A DNA stretch of 55,332 nt from Anaerolineales bacterium (GTDB lineage Bacteria > Chloroflexota > Anaerolineae > Anaerolineales > Villigracilaceae). A program made the position numbers and the translations under genes. This document shows positions 16,163 to 24,017 of this stretch, piece after piece. The stretch is from positions 1-55,332 of the forward strand of contig JACZJC010000036.1 of assembly GCA_014860745.1 (NCBI GenBank), given 5' to 3'. Within the stretch, counting starts at the first letter, position 1. Every line of letters begins with the position of its first letter. Under the pieces are notes generated by a model, which saw only the letters and a program-made list of their open reading frames with translations, was not told where the DNA came from and ran no database searches.

Positions 16163-17235
16163 AGAAGAAGCGCGCCAGGGACCTCGGAATTCCCTTCGAG
16201 GGAGCCCCGGGAAAATTCAATGCAATTACAGATGTGGAGGGCCTGACGGTTGGGTACTCGACCATCATCGCAGGCGAAACGGCGCGGACGGGCGTAACCA
16301 TTATTCACCCGCGCGGGAGTTCGAATAAAACACCTGTTTTTGCAGGGGTTCATTCCTTTAACGGTAACGGCGAAATGACAGGCGCAGCGTGGATCGAGGA
16401 AGGCGGCCTGCTTGAAGGTCCCATCGGTCTGACGAACACCCACAGCGTCGGCATCGTGCGCGACACGATCATCGCCTGGCAGGTGCAACATGATTTTCTG
16501 TACCAACCCTGGTCATGCCCCGTCGTTGCAGAGACAGCCGATGCCTGGCTGAATGACATGAACGGTTTTTTTGTAAAGGCAGAACATGTTATCGAAGCGC
16601 TGGATTCCGCGGCCCCGGGAGAGATCGAGGAGGGCAATGTAGGCGGCGGTACCGGGATGATGTGCTATGAATTCAAGGGCGGGACGGGAACCGCCTCGCG
16701 CAAGCTGCCGGATAAATTCGGAGGCTGGACGGTGGGCGCATTGGCTCAAACCAATTTTGGGAGGCGTCATCAATTGACAATTGCGGGAGTGCCTGTTGGA
16801 CATCATTTAGTTGCCGATACCCCGGTGATAAATGGAGAAAATCCGTACCTACAGGATGACGGTTCGTTGATCGTCATAGTTGCCACGGATGCGCCGCTTC
16901 TCCCCCACCAATTAAAGCGTGTTGCCAAACGGATTTCACTCGGCATGGCACGGACTGGTTCGATTGGGGGGAACGGCTCGGGCGATATTTTCCTGGCATT
17001 CTCCACGGCGAATCCCCAGGCGGCGTACGGCGACGAAAAAGGTTTATCAACCATCCAGGCACTTAACAACGATCACATCGACCCGGTCTTCGCCGCCACC
17101 GCATACGCCACGGAGGAGGCCATCATCAATTCCATGGTCGCAGCAGAGGATATGAAAGGGCATGAACTCAGTGTGAAATCCCTGCCGCACGAAGAGGTTA
17201 GAAACCTGTTGAAGGTCTACAACCGGCTGGGTTAA
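16159..17235 (+). CDS. P1 family peptidase (DmpA/BapA-type aminopeptidase)
   Basis: 358 residues, family S58. Members are self-processing N-terminal nucleophile hydrolases that remove N-terminal D- or beta-amino acids from short peptides. Visible hallmarks are ITDVEGLTVGYSTI, HSFNGNGEMTGAAWIEEGG, TNTHSVGIVRD and GNVGGGTGMMCYEFKGGTGTASR. The processing site is D-D-G235 / S236-LIVIVATDAPL, where Ser236 would become the N-terminal nucleophile of the beta chain. The domain end RTGSIGGNGSGDIFLAF is also conserved. It overlaps the ATP-grasp gene by 4 nt; one enzyme making and one breaking amide bonds is a suggestive pair. Confidence 0.9.
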   Translation: MKKKRARDLGIPFEGAPGKFNAITDVEGLTVGYSTIIAGETARTGVTIIHPRGSSNKTPVFAGVHSFNGNGEMTGAAWIEEGGLLEGPIGLTNTHSVGIVRDTIIAWQVQHDFLYQPWSCPVVAETADAWLNDMNGFFVKAEHVIEALDSAAPGEIEEGNVGGGTGMMCYEFKGGTGTASRKLPDKFGGWTVGALAQTNFGRRHQLTIAGVPVGHHLVADTPVINGENPYLQDDGSLIVIVATDAPLLPHQLKRVAKRISLGMARTGSIGGNGSGDIFLAFSTANPQAAYGDEKGLSTIQALNNDHIDPVFAATAYATEEAIINSMVAAEDMKGHELSVKSLPHEEVRNLLKVYNRLG

Positions 17236-17285
17236 TGGTTAACCTCCCGAGTCTTTAAACCTTGAACTGCCCGGCACCATCACCC

Positions 17286-17314
17286 TTGACCCAAATCTGT
17301 CATGTAACTAGAAT
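17286..17314 (+). promoter_or_regulatory. Promoter of the cyclase/LuxS/UbiA cluster
   Basis: TTGACC (17286-17291) and TAGAAT (17309-17314) are spaced exactly 17 nt apart. They lie 33 nt before the GTG start of the TIM-barrel gene. This sets the likely 5' end of the cluster. Confidence 0.65.
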
Positions 17315-17346
17315 AGCCGTATTAAGATTTTTCTGGAGCGAAGAAA

Positions 17347-18597
17347 GTGATCAAATTAAGTTACAGCACATTCGGTTTAACAAATTTGGATTTTTTGGAT
17401 GCAATTGACGCAGTGAATATGGCGGGGTACCCAGGAGTGGAGATTTCCTTCCACCGTGACCAATTCAACCCATTCGAAATCACCGATGATTACCTTGCTA
17501 AAATCAAAAAACGGTTTGAGACAACCCGGGTAAAACCTGCCTGTGTTGCAACCGCCTCGCATTTTTTTACACCCTCCCGTCCGCATGAACCCTCCCTCAT
17601 GTGCCTCGAGACAGCCGGCAGGAAGCGTCGCATCAACCTGGTCAAAAGGGGAATCGAAGTTGCCAGAAAACTGGATGTTTCGCTGGTCACATTTGGAAGC
17701 GGATTTATCCGCGACGAGCATGTGGCCAATCCGTCGGTAAATCCACGCGAATTATTGATCGACAGCATCCACCAATGCCTGCGGGAACTGCGCAGCGATG
17801 ATGACATCACCCTGTTGATCGAACCCGAGCCGGGCATGTTCATTGAAACCCTCGATCAAGGCATCGACCTTGTTAACGAGGTGGATTCGCCCAAGTTCAA
17901 GCTGCATTTGGATTTATGCCATAATTATTGTTCAGAAAACGACTATATTTCCGCTCTGAAAAAAGCGGCTCCTCATGCACGCTACCTGCACGTTTCCGAT
18001 GCCCAGGAAGGCTATAACTTAAAAATCGTCAAAAGATCCGAAACGATGTCCATCGACCTGGATTTCGCGGCTTATCTGGTGTACTTCCCTGAAAACGCTG
18101 ATTTCCTTTTGCTTGACCGCAACAACCTCATCTATTTTTACGACGAGCAACCCACCATGAAACAGAAGAAATGGATCGAAGAAATAATGGGCCGGGCGGG
18201 CATCCTGAAATCGGTGACGTACGTCGATTACAACGGCCTGTACGCCGGAACGACTCGATTCGATAATGAGATCTTTGTTTATTTGATTTCGGTCCCGGGA
18301 TTAAGCTTCGATATTTTGGAACGGGCAAGACCCATCATTGCTTATTTAAGAGGAACGAGGGATTCGGAAGGCAGGCCATTGATGGATAAGATGGTCGCCA
18401 ATACGCTTACCGGCATCGTGCATTTCCATGAAATTCCGGGCGAGGGAACCCTCGACTTCGAAGCGAGCTTCAGGGCATTGAACGAAAACGGATTCTCGGG
18501 GTATGCCTCCGTTGAGTTGTATCACCATGTCGCCTCATGGGAAAAAGCCCTGGCAGATAGCTATAAACACCTGTCTCAATACGTTATAGGGAATTAA
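17347..18597 (+). CDS. Sugar phosphate isomerase/epimerase-like TIM barrel with inserted domain
   Basis: 416 residues, starting at GTG 17347 with GGAG 8 nt upstream. The N-terminal part (IKLSYSTFGLTNLDFLDAIDAVNMAGYPGVEIS), E-P-E-P-G-M, DLCHNYC and the metal-site H215 in YLHVSDA follow the xylose-isomerase-like (AP endonuclease 2) barrel. The barrel resumes only at about residue 357 with VHFHEIPGEGTLDFEASFRALNENGFSGYASVELY, the usual last strands. The roughly 135 residues between have no recognised relation; they contain VYFPENADFLLLDRNNLIYFY and GLSFDILERARPIIAYL. Barrels of this type isomerise or epimerise sugars and cyclitols. It is the first gene behind the cluster promoter; a 158-nt gap precedes luxS. 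Confidence 0.75.
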   Translation: MIKLSYSTFGLTNLDFLDAIDAVNMAGYPGVEISFHRDQFNPFEITDDYLAKIKKRFETTRVKPACVATASHFFTPSRPHEPSLMCLETAGRKRRINLVKRGIEVARKLDVSLVTFGSGFIRDEHVANPSVNPRELLIDSIHQCLRELRSDDDITLLIEPEPGMFIETLDQGIDLVNEVDSPKFKLHLDLCHNYCSENDYISALKKAAPHARYLHVSDAQEGYNLKIVKRSETMSIDLDFAAYLVYFPENADFLLLDRNNLIYFYDEQPTMKQKKWIEEIMGRAGILKSVTYVDYNGLYAGTTRFDNEIFVYLISVPGLSFDILERARPIIAYLRGTRDSEGRPLMDKMVANTLTGIVHFHEIPGEGTLDFEASFRALNENGFSGYASVELYHHVASWEKALADSYKHLSQYVIGN

Positions 18598-18755
18598 AAC
18601 CCGAAGCGGAAGAATTCCGATAATGACCGGCCGCACAAACGGGTTTAGAATCGGCATTCTCGAAAAAAATACCCAACGCGCTTATAAAAACCTGCGCTAA
18701 AACCATCACGGCAGGGTATTCCATCAAATCAATAAATCCAATTTAGGAGTTGACC

Positions 18756-19235
18756 ATGTTTCGTCTTGAACAACTTGGCTGGGAGGCCCAAACAATCGGG
18801 GAAATCGACCATCGAAAATTAAAAGCACCTCACGTAAAACTGCGGGCCCTCATTGAAGGCAACAGCGGGGACGCTGTTTATTCTGTCGACCTGCGCATCA
18901 ACCAGCCGAACACCAACTATTTATCGACGACGGAGATGCATTCGTTCGAGCATTTTTTACTTTGGGGGTTTCGAAAATACATGCCGGAGAACTTCATCAG
19001 CGTTGCGCCCATGGGCTGCCAGACGGGTTTCTACCTTATCCTGCTGAACGAAGGCGATGCCCAAAAGATTTGCGATATTTACGAGGCCATCTTAAATGAC
19101 ATCTTAATCGCAAAAGAGGTCCCCTACGCCAATATCAGGGAGTGTGGTCACTTCGAAAATCACAGTTTGGAACTTGCCCAGGGCCTTGCCAGGAAACTCC
19201 TGGATTCCAAATCGAGCTGGCGACAGGTCTTATGA
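18756..19235 (+). CDS. luxS: S-ribosylhomocysteine lyase LuxS
   Basis: 159 residues. All catalytic features of LuxS are in register: DH followed by APHVKLR near the N-terminus, DLRINQPN, metal ligands H62-S-F-E65-H66, catalytic Cys88 in PMGCQTGFYL, and metal ligand Cys130 in ECGHFENHSL. The enzyme splits S-ribosylhomocysteine into homocysteine and DPD, the autoinducer-2 precursor. ATG 18756 has AGGAG (18745-18749) 6 nt upstream. Its stop overlaps the start of the cyclase gene (ATGA, 4 nt). In this setting it may recycle the S-adenosylhomocysteine made by the linked methyltransferase, but the required nucleosidase is not in the window. LuxS is unusual for Chloroflexota, as far as I know. Confidence 0.9.
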   Translation: MFRLEQLGWEAQTIGEIDHRKLKAPHVKLRALIEGNSGDAVYSVDLRINQPNTNYLSTTEMHSFEHFLLWGFRKYMPENFISVAPMGCQTGFYLILLNEGDAQKICDIYEAILNDILIAKEVPYANIRECGHFENHSLELAQGLARKLLDSKSSWRQVL

Positions 19236-20383
19236 CAAGCGGAATGCGCAAATGGCATGTCTCATATCAACGGACCATAGGATACGAAGTTGAGAACTGC
19301 CCTAACATTTTTCATCCACAAAATACCGCGTTATTATCTGTGGGTAAAAGGGAAAACACCCGCAGGTTTGTCGTTGTTGACGGCAATGTGGAAAAGTATT
19401 TTTCGGCCGAGATCAGGAATTATTTTAACGCCCACAAGGTCGATGCAAAGATCGTCACCTTCCGCAGCGGGGAGGAGAACAAGTCTGTAGATAACTATCT
19501 CTGGATCCTGCGTGAATTGGATGCGTTTCCCATCAACCGCAGGGATGAACCCATCATCGCCATCGGCGGCGGCGTTCTCACCGATGTGGTGGGGTTTGTC
19601 GCCAGCAGTTACCGCCGCGGCGTGCCGCATATTAAAATCCCGACAACTTTGATGGGGTATATCGATGCCTCTGTGGGGATCAAGACCGGGGTCAATTTCA
19701 ACGAGAACAAGAATCGGTTGGGCTCGTTCGAGCCTCCCAAAAAAGTCTTTTTGGACAGAGTATTCCTGAAAACTCTGCCAAAGCGCCAGATCCTGAATGG
19801 CGTCTGCGAAATTCTAAAACTTGCCATCATAAAAGACCCGATGCTGTTCGAACTGCTGGAATCCCATGGGGCTGCCTGTGTCGACTCGAAATTTCAGGAT
19901 GAAATTGGCGGATCAATCCTGAACCTTTCCATCGAAGGCATGATCGAGGAATTGGAACCCAATCTATTCGAAGAAAATCTGGCCCGCAAGGTGGACTTCG
20001 GGCACACCTTTAGTTACGGGCTGGAGACGCATCACGACGCTCAATTGCTGCATGGCGAGGCAGTCTTAATTGATATGATCGTTTCTTCGATCCTGGCCAA
20101 GGCGCGGAATCTATTGTCCTGCGAGGAATTAAACCGCATCTTTGATCTGGTCGCCGGACTGGGAATCGTTATCCGCAACGATTTGGTAAGCCCCGAGTTA
20201 TTATGGAATTCCCTGGAGGAGCGCACTTACCACAGAAACGGATTGCAAAGAGTCCCGCTGCCCGCTGGGATCGGGAATTGCACCTTTGTAAACGATATAA
20301 ATTTCGAGGAAATTCAATCTGCATGCAAAATTCTGGAAAATCGGATGGTAATTGATGACACAGTTTACGAATACAGATCATGA
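19232..20383 (+). CDS. Sugar phosphate cyclase (valiolone/dehydroquinate synthase superfamily)
   Basis: 383 residues from ATG 19232. NAD-binding GGGVLTDVVGFVASSYRRGVPHIKIPTTL is followed by VGIKTGVNFNENKNRLGSFEPP, which is closer to 2-epi-5-epi-valiolone synthases than to AroB (SVGGKTGVNH..GKNLIG). Zinc ligands fall at E193, H258 and H274, the DHQS positions. Such enzymes cyclise sugar phosphates; sedoheptulose 7-phosphate is the likely substrate by resemblance, DAHP the alternative. It overlaps luxS by 4 nt and the methyltransferase gene by 29 nt, so tight co-expression is certain in design. A related cyclase-like protein, EboD, occurs in ebo clusters. Confidence 0.85.
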   Translation: MTSGMRKWHVSYQRTIGYEVENCPNIFHPQNTALLSVGKRENTRRFVVVDGNVEKYFSAEIRNYFNAHKVDAKIVTFRSGEENKSVDNYLWILRELDAFPINRRDEPIIAIGGGVLTDVVGFVASSYRRGVPHIKIPTTLMGYIDASVGIKTGVNFNENKNRLGSFEPPKKVFLDRVFLKTLPKRQILNGVCEILKLAIIKDPMLFELLESHGAACVDSKFQDEIGGSILNLSIEGMIEELEPNLFEENLARKVDFGHTFSYGLETHHDAQLLHGEAVLIDMIVSSILAKARNLLSCEELNRIFDLVAGLGIVIRNDLVSPELLWNSLEERTYHRNGLQRVPLPAGIGNCTFVNDINFEEIQSACKILENRMVIDDTVYEYRS

Positions 20384-21062
20384 AGAAATAAAGAAGTTCG
20401 ATAATGTTGCCGATATTTGGTGGGACCCAAAAGGTTCCATGGGCACGCTGCATACCATCAATCCTTTGCGCACGAAATTCATTACAGATAAAGTGAATAT
20501 TCACGAACGCGCGGTCCTCGACGTGGGCTGCGGCGGCGGGATCTTAACGGAAGCCCTGGCAAAAGCTGGGGCAAGGGTCGTTGGGATCGATCTTTCCGAA
20601 GCGTCACTGGAGGCGGCAAGACTGCATGCCAGTCAGCAGGGCCTGCAAAACATCGAATATCGATACGAAAGCATCGAAAATGTCGCCGAAAAACATGCGG
20701 GCGAATTCGATGTTGTCACCTGCATGGAAATGCTGGAACATGTCCCAGAGCCGGATAAAACCATCGCTATCTGCGCACAGTTGCTGAAGCCGGGCGGCCA
20801 TGCTTTTTTTTCCACCATCAACCGCACTCCCAAGGCATTTTTATTCGCGATCATCGGCGGCGAATACATTCTGCATCTCCTGCCGAAGGGCACGCACACA
20901 TATAAAAAATTGATCCGCCCCAGCGAATTGAAAAAGTGGACCCGCGAAAGCGGGCTTGAATTCCAGCATCTTGCCAGCCTCATGTACAACCCTTTCAACA
21001 GGAAATTCAAGGTGGAAGAAAAAGAAGACGTAAATTACATGGCGCATTTTGTCAAAAAATAA
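20355..21062 (+). CDS. UbiG-like SAM-dependent O-methyltransferase
   Basis: 235 residues. Motif I is VLDVGCGGGILTEALAKAGARVVGIDLS and motif II is FDVVTCMEMLEHVPEPD; FFSTINRTPKAFLFAIIGGEYILHLLPKGTH is the membrane-associating UbiG insertion. The ends also match: DHEEIKKFDNVADIWWDPKG and DVNYMAHFVKK. The resemblance to proteobacterial UbiG is unusually close, yet Chloroflexota do not make ubiquinone and no other ubi gene except a UbiA homologue is present. The methyl acceptor is probably the cyclic product of the neighbouring cyclase or its prenylated form. ATG 20355 is chosen over TTG 20352. Confidence 0.9.
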   Translation: MTQFTNTDHEEIKKFDNVADIWWDPKGSMGTLHTINPLRTKFITDKVNIHERAVLDVGCGGGILTEALAKAGARVVGIDLSEASLEAARLHASQQGLQNIEYRYESIENVAEKHAGEFDVVTCMEMLEHVPEPDKTIAICAQLLKPGGHAFFSTINRTPKAFLFAIIGGEYILHLLPKGTHTYKKLIRPSELKKWTRESGLEFQHLASLMYNPFNRKFKVEEKEDVNYMAHFVKK

Positions 21063-21083
21063 TTTTCGAATAAGGCGTACCCC

Positions 21084-21989
21084 ATGAAACGATTTTTTGC
21101 ATTATCGAGAACCACGCACGGCGTATTGGACCTGGCTACTCCCGCCTTTTGCGCGCTGCTATGGTCGGGTAGTTTTCCTCACTGGACGGTCATCCTGCTT
21201 TCGATATTTACAGCCTTCGCTGCATACACCGCCATCTATGCCCTTAATGACCTGGTCGGTGTAACGGTGGACCGGGAAAAATTTACCGGCGGCGAACGAA
21301 ACCCAGGATATTCCGTGGAAGCTTCCGAACAGAGATACCCGCTCGCGCAAAATATATTAAGTTACAAAAGCGGCCTGCTCTGGATGGGAACCTGGTTCAT
21401 ATTGGCGATGATCGGGTCCTATTTATTGAATCCAGTCATTGTATTCATCCTTCTCGCTGCCGCTGTATTGGAAGTTGTATACTGCCTTTTGCTCAAGGTC
21501 ACCTACCTGCGGACTTTTGTAAGCGGCCTCGTCAAAGCGAGTGGTCCCATTGCAGCTGTATTTGTTGTGGACGCGAATCCATTTCCATATCATTTATTGC
21601 TGCTTTTCGGCTGGATATTCTTCTGGGAAATCGGCGGCCAAAACATACCGGCAGACTGGAACGACACCGCGGAAGACAGGCGCGTCCATGCGAAAACAAT
21701 ACCCATTCGATTCGGCGTAGAGAAAGCGGGGCTTATCGTAATCGCAACCCTCGCAGTGACGGTGATCATCAGCAGCTTCCTGCCCCTGGTTTCACCAGCC
21801 AACCTTGGCCTGCCTTATATACTTGCGAGTTTGACCGCTGGATTCATTTTTCTTCTTCAGCCGGGCTATCAACTTTACAAGCAAAAGGATGGCCCCCACG
21901 CCGCCAAATTGTTCGATAGGGCAAGTTTTTATCCGATGGCACAGTTCGTGATCGTTTCTTTTTTTATTGCAGCCAATATGCTTGCATAA
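21084..21989 (+). CDS. UbiA family prenyltransferase
   Basis: 301 residues with eight to nine hydrophobic segments. The two Mg-diphosphate motifs are NDLVGVTVD (about 54-62, with Gly replacing the usual middle Asp) and DWNDTAEDRRVHAKTIPIRFG (about 192-212). The enzyme transfers an isoprenoid chain from its diphosphate to an acceptor in the membrane. It follows the UbiG-like gene by 21 nt. A UbiA homologue (EboC) with a cyclase-like protein (EboD) is also the core of ebo clusters. The acceptor is unknown; a cyclitol derivative is inferred from context. Confidence 0.9.
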   Translation: MKRFFALSRTTHGVLDLATPAFCALLWSGSFPHWTVILLSIFTAFAAYTAIYALNDLVGVTVDREKFTGGERNPGYSVEASEQRYPLAQNILSYKSGLLWMGTWFILAMIGSYLLNPVIVFILLAAAVLEVVYCLLLKVTYLRTFVSGLVKASGPIAAVFVVDANPFPYHLLLLFGWIFFWEIGGQNIPADWNDTAEDRRVHAKTIPIRFGVEKAGLIVIATLAVTVIISSFLPLVSPANLGLPYILASLTAGFIFLLQPGYQLYKQKDGPHAAKLFDRASFYPMAQFVIVSFFIAANMLA

Positions 21990-21997
21990 TCGAAATC

Positions 21998-22153
21998 GTG
22001 AAGATTCTCCCCACCACCTGGGCCATGCAGGGACTGTTGGATTTGGTATTACGAAATGGCGGCCTGGTGCAAATCGTCCCCGAAGCAGGGGTATTGCTTG
22101 GTTTCGCGGCTGTTTTCTTTACAATTGGCGTGATAAGGTTTCGGTACGATTAA
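21998..22153 (+). pseudogene. 3' remnant of an ABC-2 permease gene
   Basis: This frame encodes about 51 residues: KILPTTWAMQGLLDLVLRNG, then IVPEAGVLLGFAAVFFTIGV and IRFRYD to TAA. That is the C-terminal end of DrrB/YhhJ-like ABC-2 permeases: the PxxWAxxG motif, a short loop, the last membrane helix and a basic-aromatic tail. No upstream part of such a gene is present, since the frame runs back into ubiA. A GTG at 21998 exists but no ribosome binding site is seen. It is likely a scar of the event that placed the cluster here. Confidence 0.65.
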
Positions 22154-22188
22154 TGAAAATAAGTAACGAGGAATAAGTGACAAAAATA

Positions 22189-22219
22189 GGCGGAGGCAGT
22201 TGTTTCACTGCCTTCCGCC
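22189..22219. terminator. Terminator between the cluster and the ABC-F gene
   Basis: GGCGGAGGCAGT pairs with ACTGCCTTCCGCC with one bulged base and a 6-nt loop. The T-run (CTATTTTTG) is on the minus strand, so it mainly ends the ABC-F gene transcript. Confidence 0.65.
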
Positions 22220-22231
22220 ACCAGTCATCGG

Positions 22232-23869
22232 CTACATTAGACTGCCCTTCTTCTCCAAATAATCAGTATAGCCGCCCAGATATTCCGCGAGTTGGCTATC
22301 TTCAATCACCAGCAAACGCTCCACGGTTCGATCCAGAAAATAACGGTCATGTGAAATGACAAGAACTGTGCCGACAAAATCTTCCAAGGCCTGCTCGAGG
22401 ACTTCAGCGGAGGCGATGTCTAGATTATTGGTCGGTTCATCCAACAGCAGGAAATTCGCACCGGAGAGAACCACCAAAGCCAGTTGAAGCCTGCTCCGCT
22501 CGCCGCCGGAAAGTTCACCGATCTTTTGTGAAACCTGTTTATAGGTAAATAAATACCGCAGCAGAAATGCCGTCGCCCGTGATTCATTCATCTCACCCGC
22601 ATAACGGACCGCGTCCAAAACGGTTTGATCGAAGTCAAGGGTCTCATGTTCCTGCGCATAATGCCCGATGGAAACACTCGGGCCGATTTTTATCTCGCCA
22701 GCGTCGGGTTTTTCCTGTCCAAGGACCATCCGCAGCAGGACGGATTTCCCCGCACCGTTAGCGCCGATCAACCCCACCCGCTCGCCATGCCAGATGGTTT
22801 CATTGATATTCGAGAGAACCTTTTTAACGCCGAAGGATTTTGAAACATCGACCAATTCCAAGACCTTGTTCGAACCGCGCCAGCCGTTGAGCCGAAGGTC
22901 CATGCGCTTGCGTTCGGTGACAGGTTTCTCGACCTTCTCCATTTTGTCCAGCCGCTTTTGCATGGACTTGGATTTTCGCGCCAGGTCTTCGTTGTCATAC
23001 ACCTTGCCCCAAATGGCCAAACGCTTTATGGCAGCTTCAAGGCGGTCGATGGTATGCCGCTGCGCGCGGAACAATTCCTCCTGGCGCGCAAGGCGCATTT
23101 CCTTGTCGGCCATGAAAGAAGTGTAATCCCCTTCAAATAAAGCCAGCTTGCCATCTTCAAGTTCGGCAATGTGTGTGACAGCGGCATCCAGCAGATAGCG
23201 GTCATGCGAAATGATGACCACTGTCCCATCATATTCACGGATGAGTTTTTCGAGATACATTTTCCCGGGCAGGTCAAGATGATTATCGGGCTCGTCGAGA
23301 AGTAAAACATCGGGATGGACAAGCAGCAGGCGCGCCAACCCGATCAGTTTCTTCTGTCCGCCGCTCAACACCGACAGAGTCTTGGTCAATTCACTTTCAG
23401 CGAGTCCCAGCCCAAGCAGAAGTCCACGAACCCGCGCGGGATACGAGTCGCCGCCGAAGGCATTGTATTCCTCGATGAATTTATGCTGCAATTCAAGCGC
23501 GCACTGCAATTTCTTCTCGTCACCATAAACATTGGGGTCGCTTAAGCTGGCTTCCACCTGCTCCAATTTAGCATGGACTTCCGCCACACGAGGATTGCCC
23601 GCAAGCGCGGCATTAAACGCCGTCAGCGAAGAATCAAGCTCGGGTTGTTGAGGCAGGTAGCCCGTTGTGATGAGGCGGGCGCGGGTGATGGCTCCGCCCA
23701 TTTCGGGCGAATGTTCACCTTCGATCAATTTGAAAAGGGAAGACTTCCCCGCGCCATTTGCTCCAATGAGCCCGATCTTTTGTCCGCGCTGGATTTCCCA
23801 ACTGAGGTTTTCAAAGATGCGTCTTGCACCGAGGACGAGGGTGATGTTTGAGAGTTGAATTTGTATCAT
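22232..23869 (-). CDS. ABC-F family ATPase
   Basis: 545 residues, two fused ABC domains with no membrane part. Domain 1 has GANGAGKSS, LSGGQKKLIGLARLL and VLLLDEPDNHLDLPG; domain 2 has GANGAGKSV, LSGGERSRLQLALVVL and FLLLDEPTNNLD. The linker (MADKEMRLARQEELFRAQRHTIDRLEAAIKRLAIWG) carries the P-site tRNA-interaction region of ABC-F factors. These proteins act at the ribosomal E site to rescue stalled translation, and some protect against antibiotics; which type this is cannot be told. ATG 23869 has AAGG 6-7 nt upstream; an upstream ATG at 23896 reaches into a repeat and lacks a binding site. Confidence 0.9.
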   Translation of the reverse strand: MIQIQLSNITLVLGARRIFENLSWEIQRGQKIGLIGANGAGKSSLFKLIEGEHSPEMGGAITRARLITTGYLPQQPELDSSLTAFNAALAGNPRVAEVHAKLEQVEASLSDPNVYGDEKKLQCALELQHKFIEEYNAFGGDSYPARVRGLLLGLGLAESELTKTLSVLSGGQKKLIGLARLLLVHPDVLLLDEPDNHLDLPGKMYLEKLIREYDGTVVIISHDRYLLDAAVTHIAELEDGKLALFEGDYTSFMADKEMRLARQEELFRAQRHTIDRLEAAIKRLAIWGKVYDNEDLARKSKSMQKRLDKMEKVEKPVTERKRMDLRLNGWRGSNKVLELVDVSKSFGVKKVLSNINETIWHGERVGLIGANGAGKSVLLRMVLGQEKPDAGEIKIGPSVSIGHYAQEHETLDFDQTVLDAVRYAGEMNESRATAFLLRYLFTYKQVSQKIGELSGGERSRLQLALVVLSGANFLLLDEPTNNLDIASAEVLEQALEDFVGTVLVISHDRYFLDRTVERLLVIEDSQLAEYLGGYTDYLEKKGSLM

Positions 23870-23884
23870 GTTGACCTTTGTGTG

Positions 23885-23975
23885 AGTGCGTCGCACCAGA
23901 CGGATGAGGCTTTCTGATTTAACAAGAAAAATCTATTCGATGAGATTCTCCTGATTAATTCTGGTGCGACGCACT
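23885..23975. repeat. GTGCGTCGCACC element, copy A
   Basis: A 91-bp element with perfect 16-bp terminal inverted repeats (23885-23900 and 23960-23975), core GTGCGTCGCACCAGA. The interior is AT-rich and resembles copies B (31900-31987) and C (54267-54352) in the same orientation. It covers the region upstream of the ABC-F gene. Confidence 0.8.
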
Positions 23976-23989
23976 GCGAGCTTGCTTAA

Positions 23990-24017
23990 ATAAAAACGCC
24001 GCAGGGCGGCCTGCGGC
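23990..24017 (-). terminator. Terminator of the NYN-domain gene
   Basis: 8-bp stem GCCGCAGG / CCTGCGGC with a 4-nt loop. On the minus strand the hairpin is followed by GTTTTTATTTAAG. It lies about 130 nt beyond the NYN stop codon. Confidence 0.7.

Noticed and set aside
18628-18705. 25-codon frame between the TIM-barrel and luxS genes
   Set aside because: Too short, without a ribosome binding site or recognisable sequence.
18756-19235. Quorum-sensing locus
   Set aside because: LuxS is present but no receptor, kinase or lsr-type genes are nearby; a metabolic role in the cluster is simpler.
21967-22176. 69-residue frame after ubiA (MQPICLHNRN...)
   Set aside because: It is in a different frame from the ABC-permease remnant, which explains this stretch by homology.
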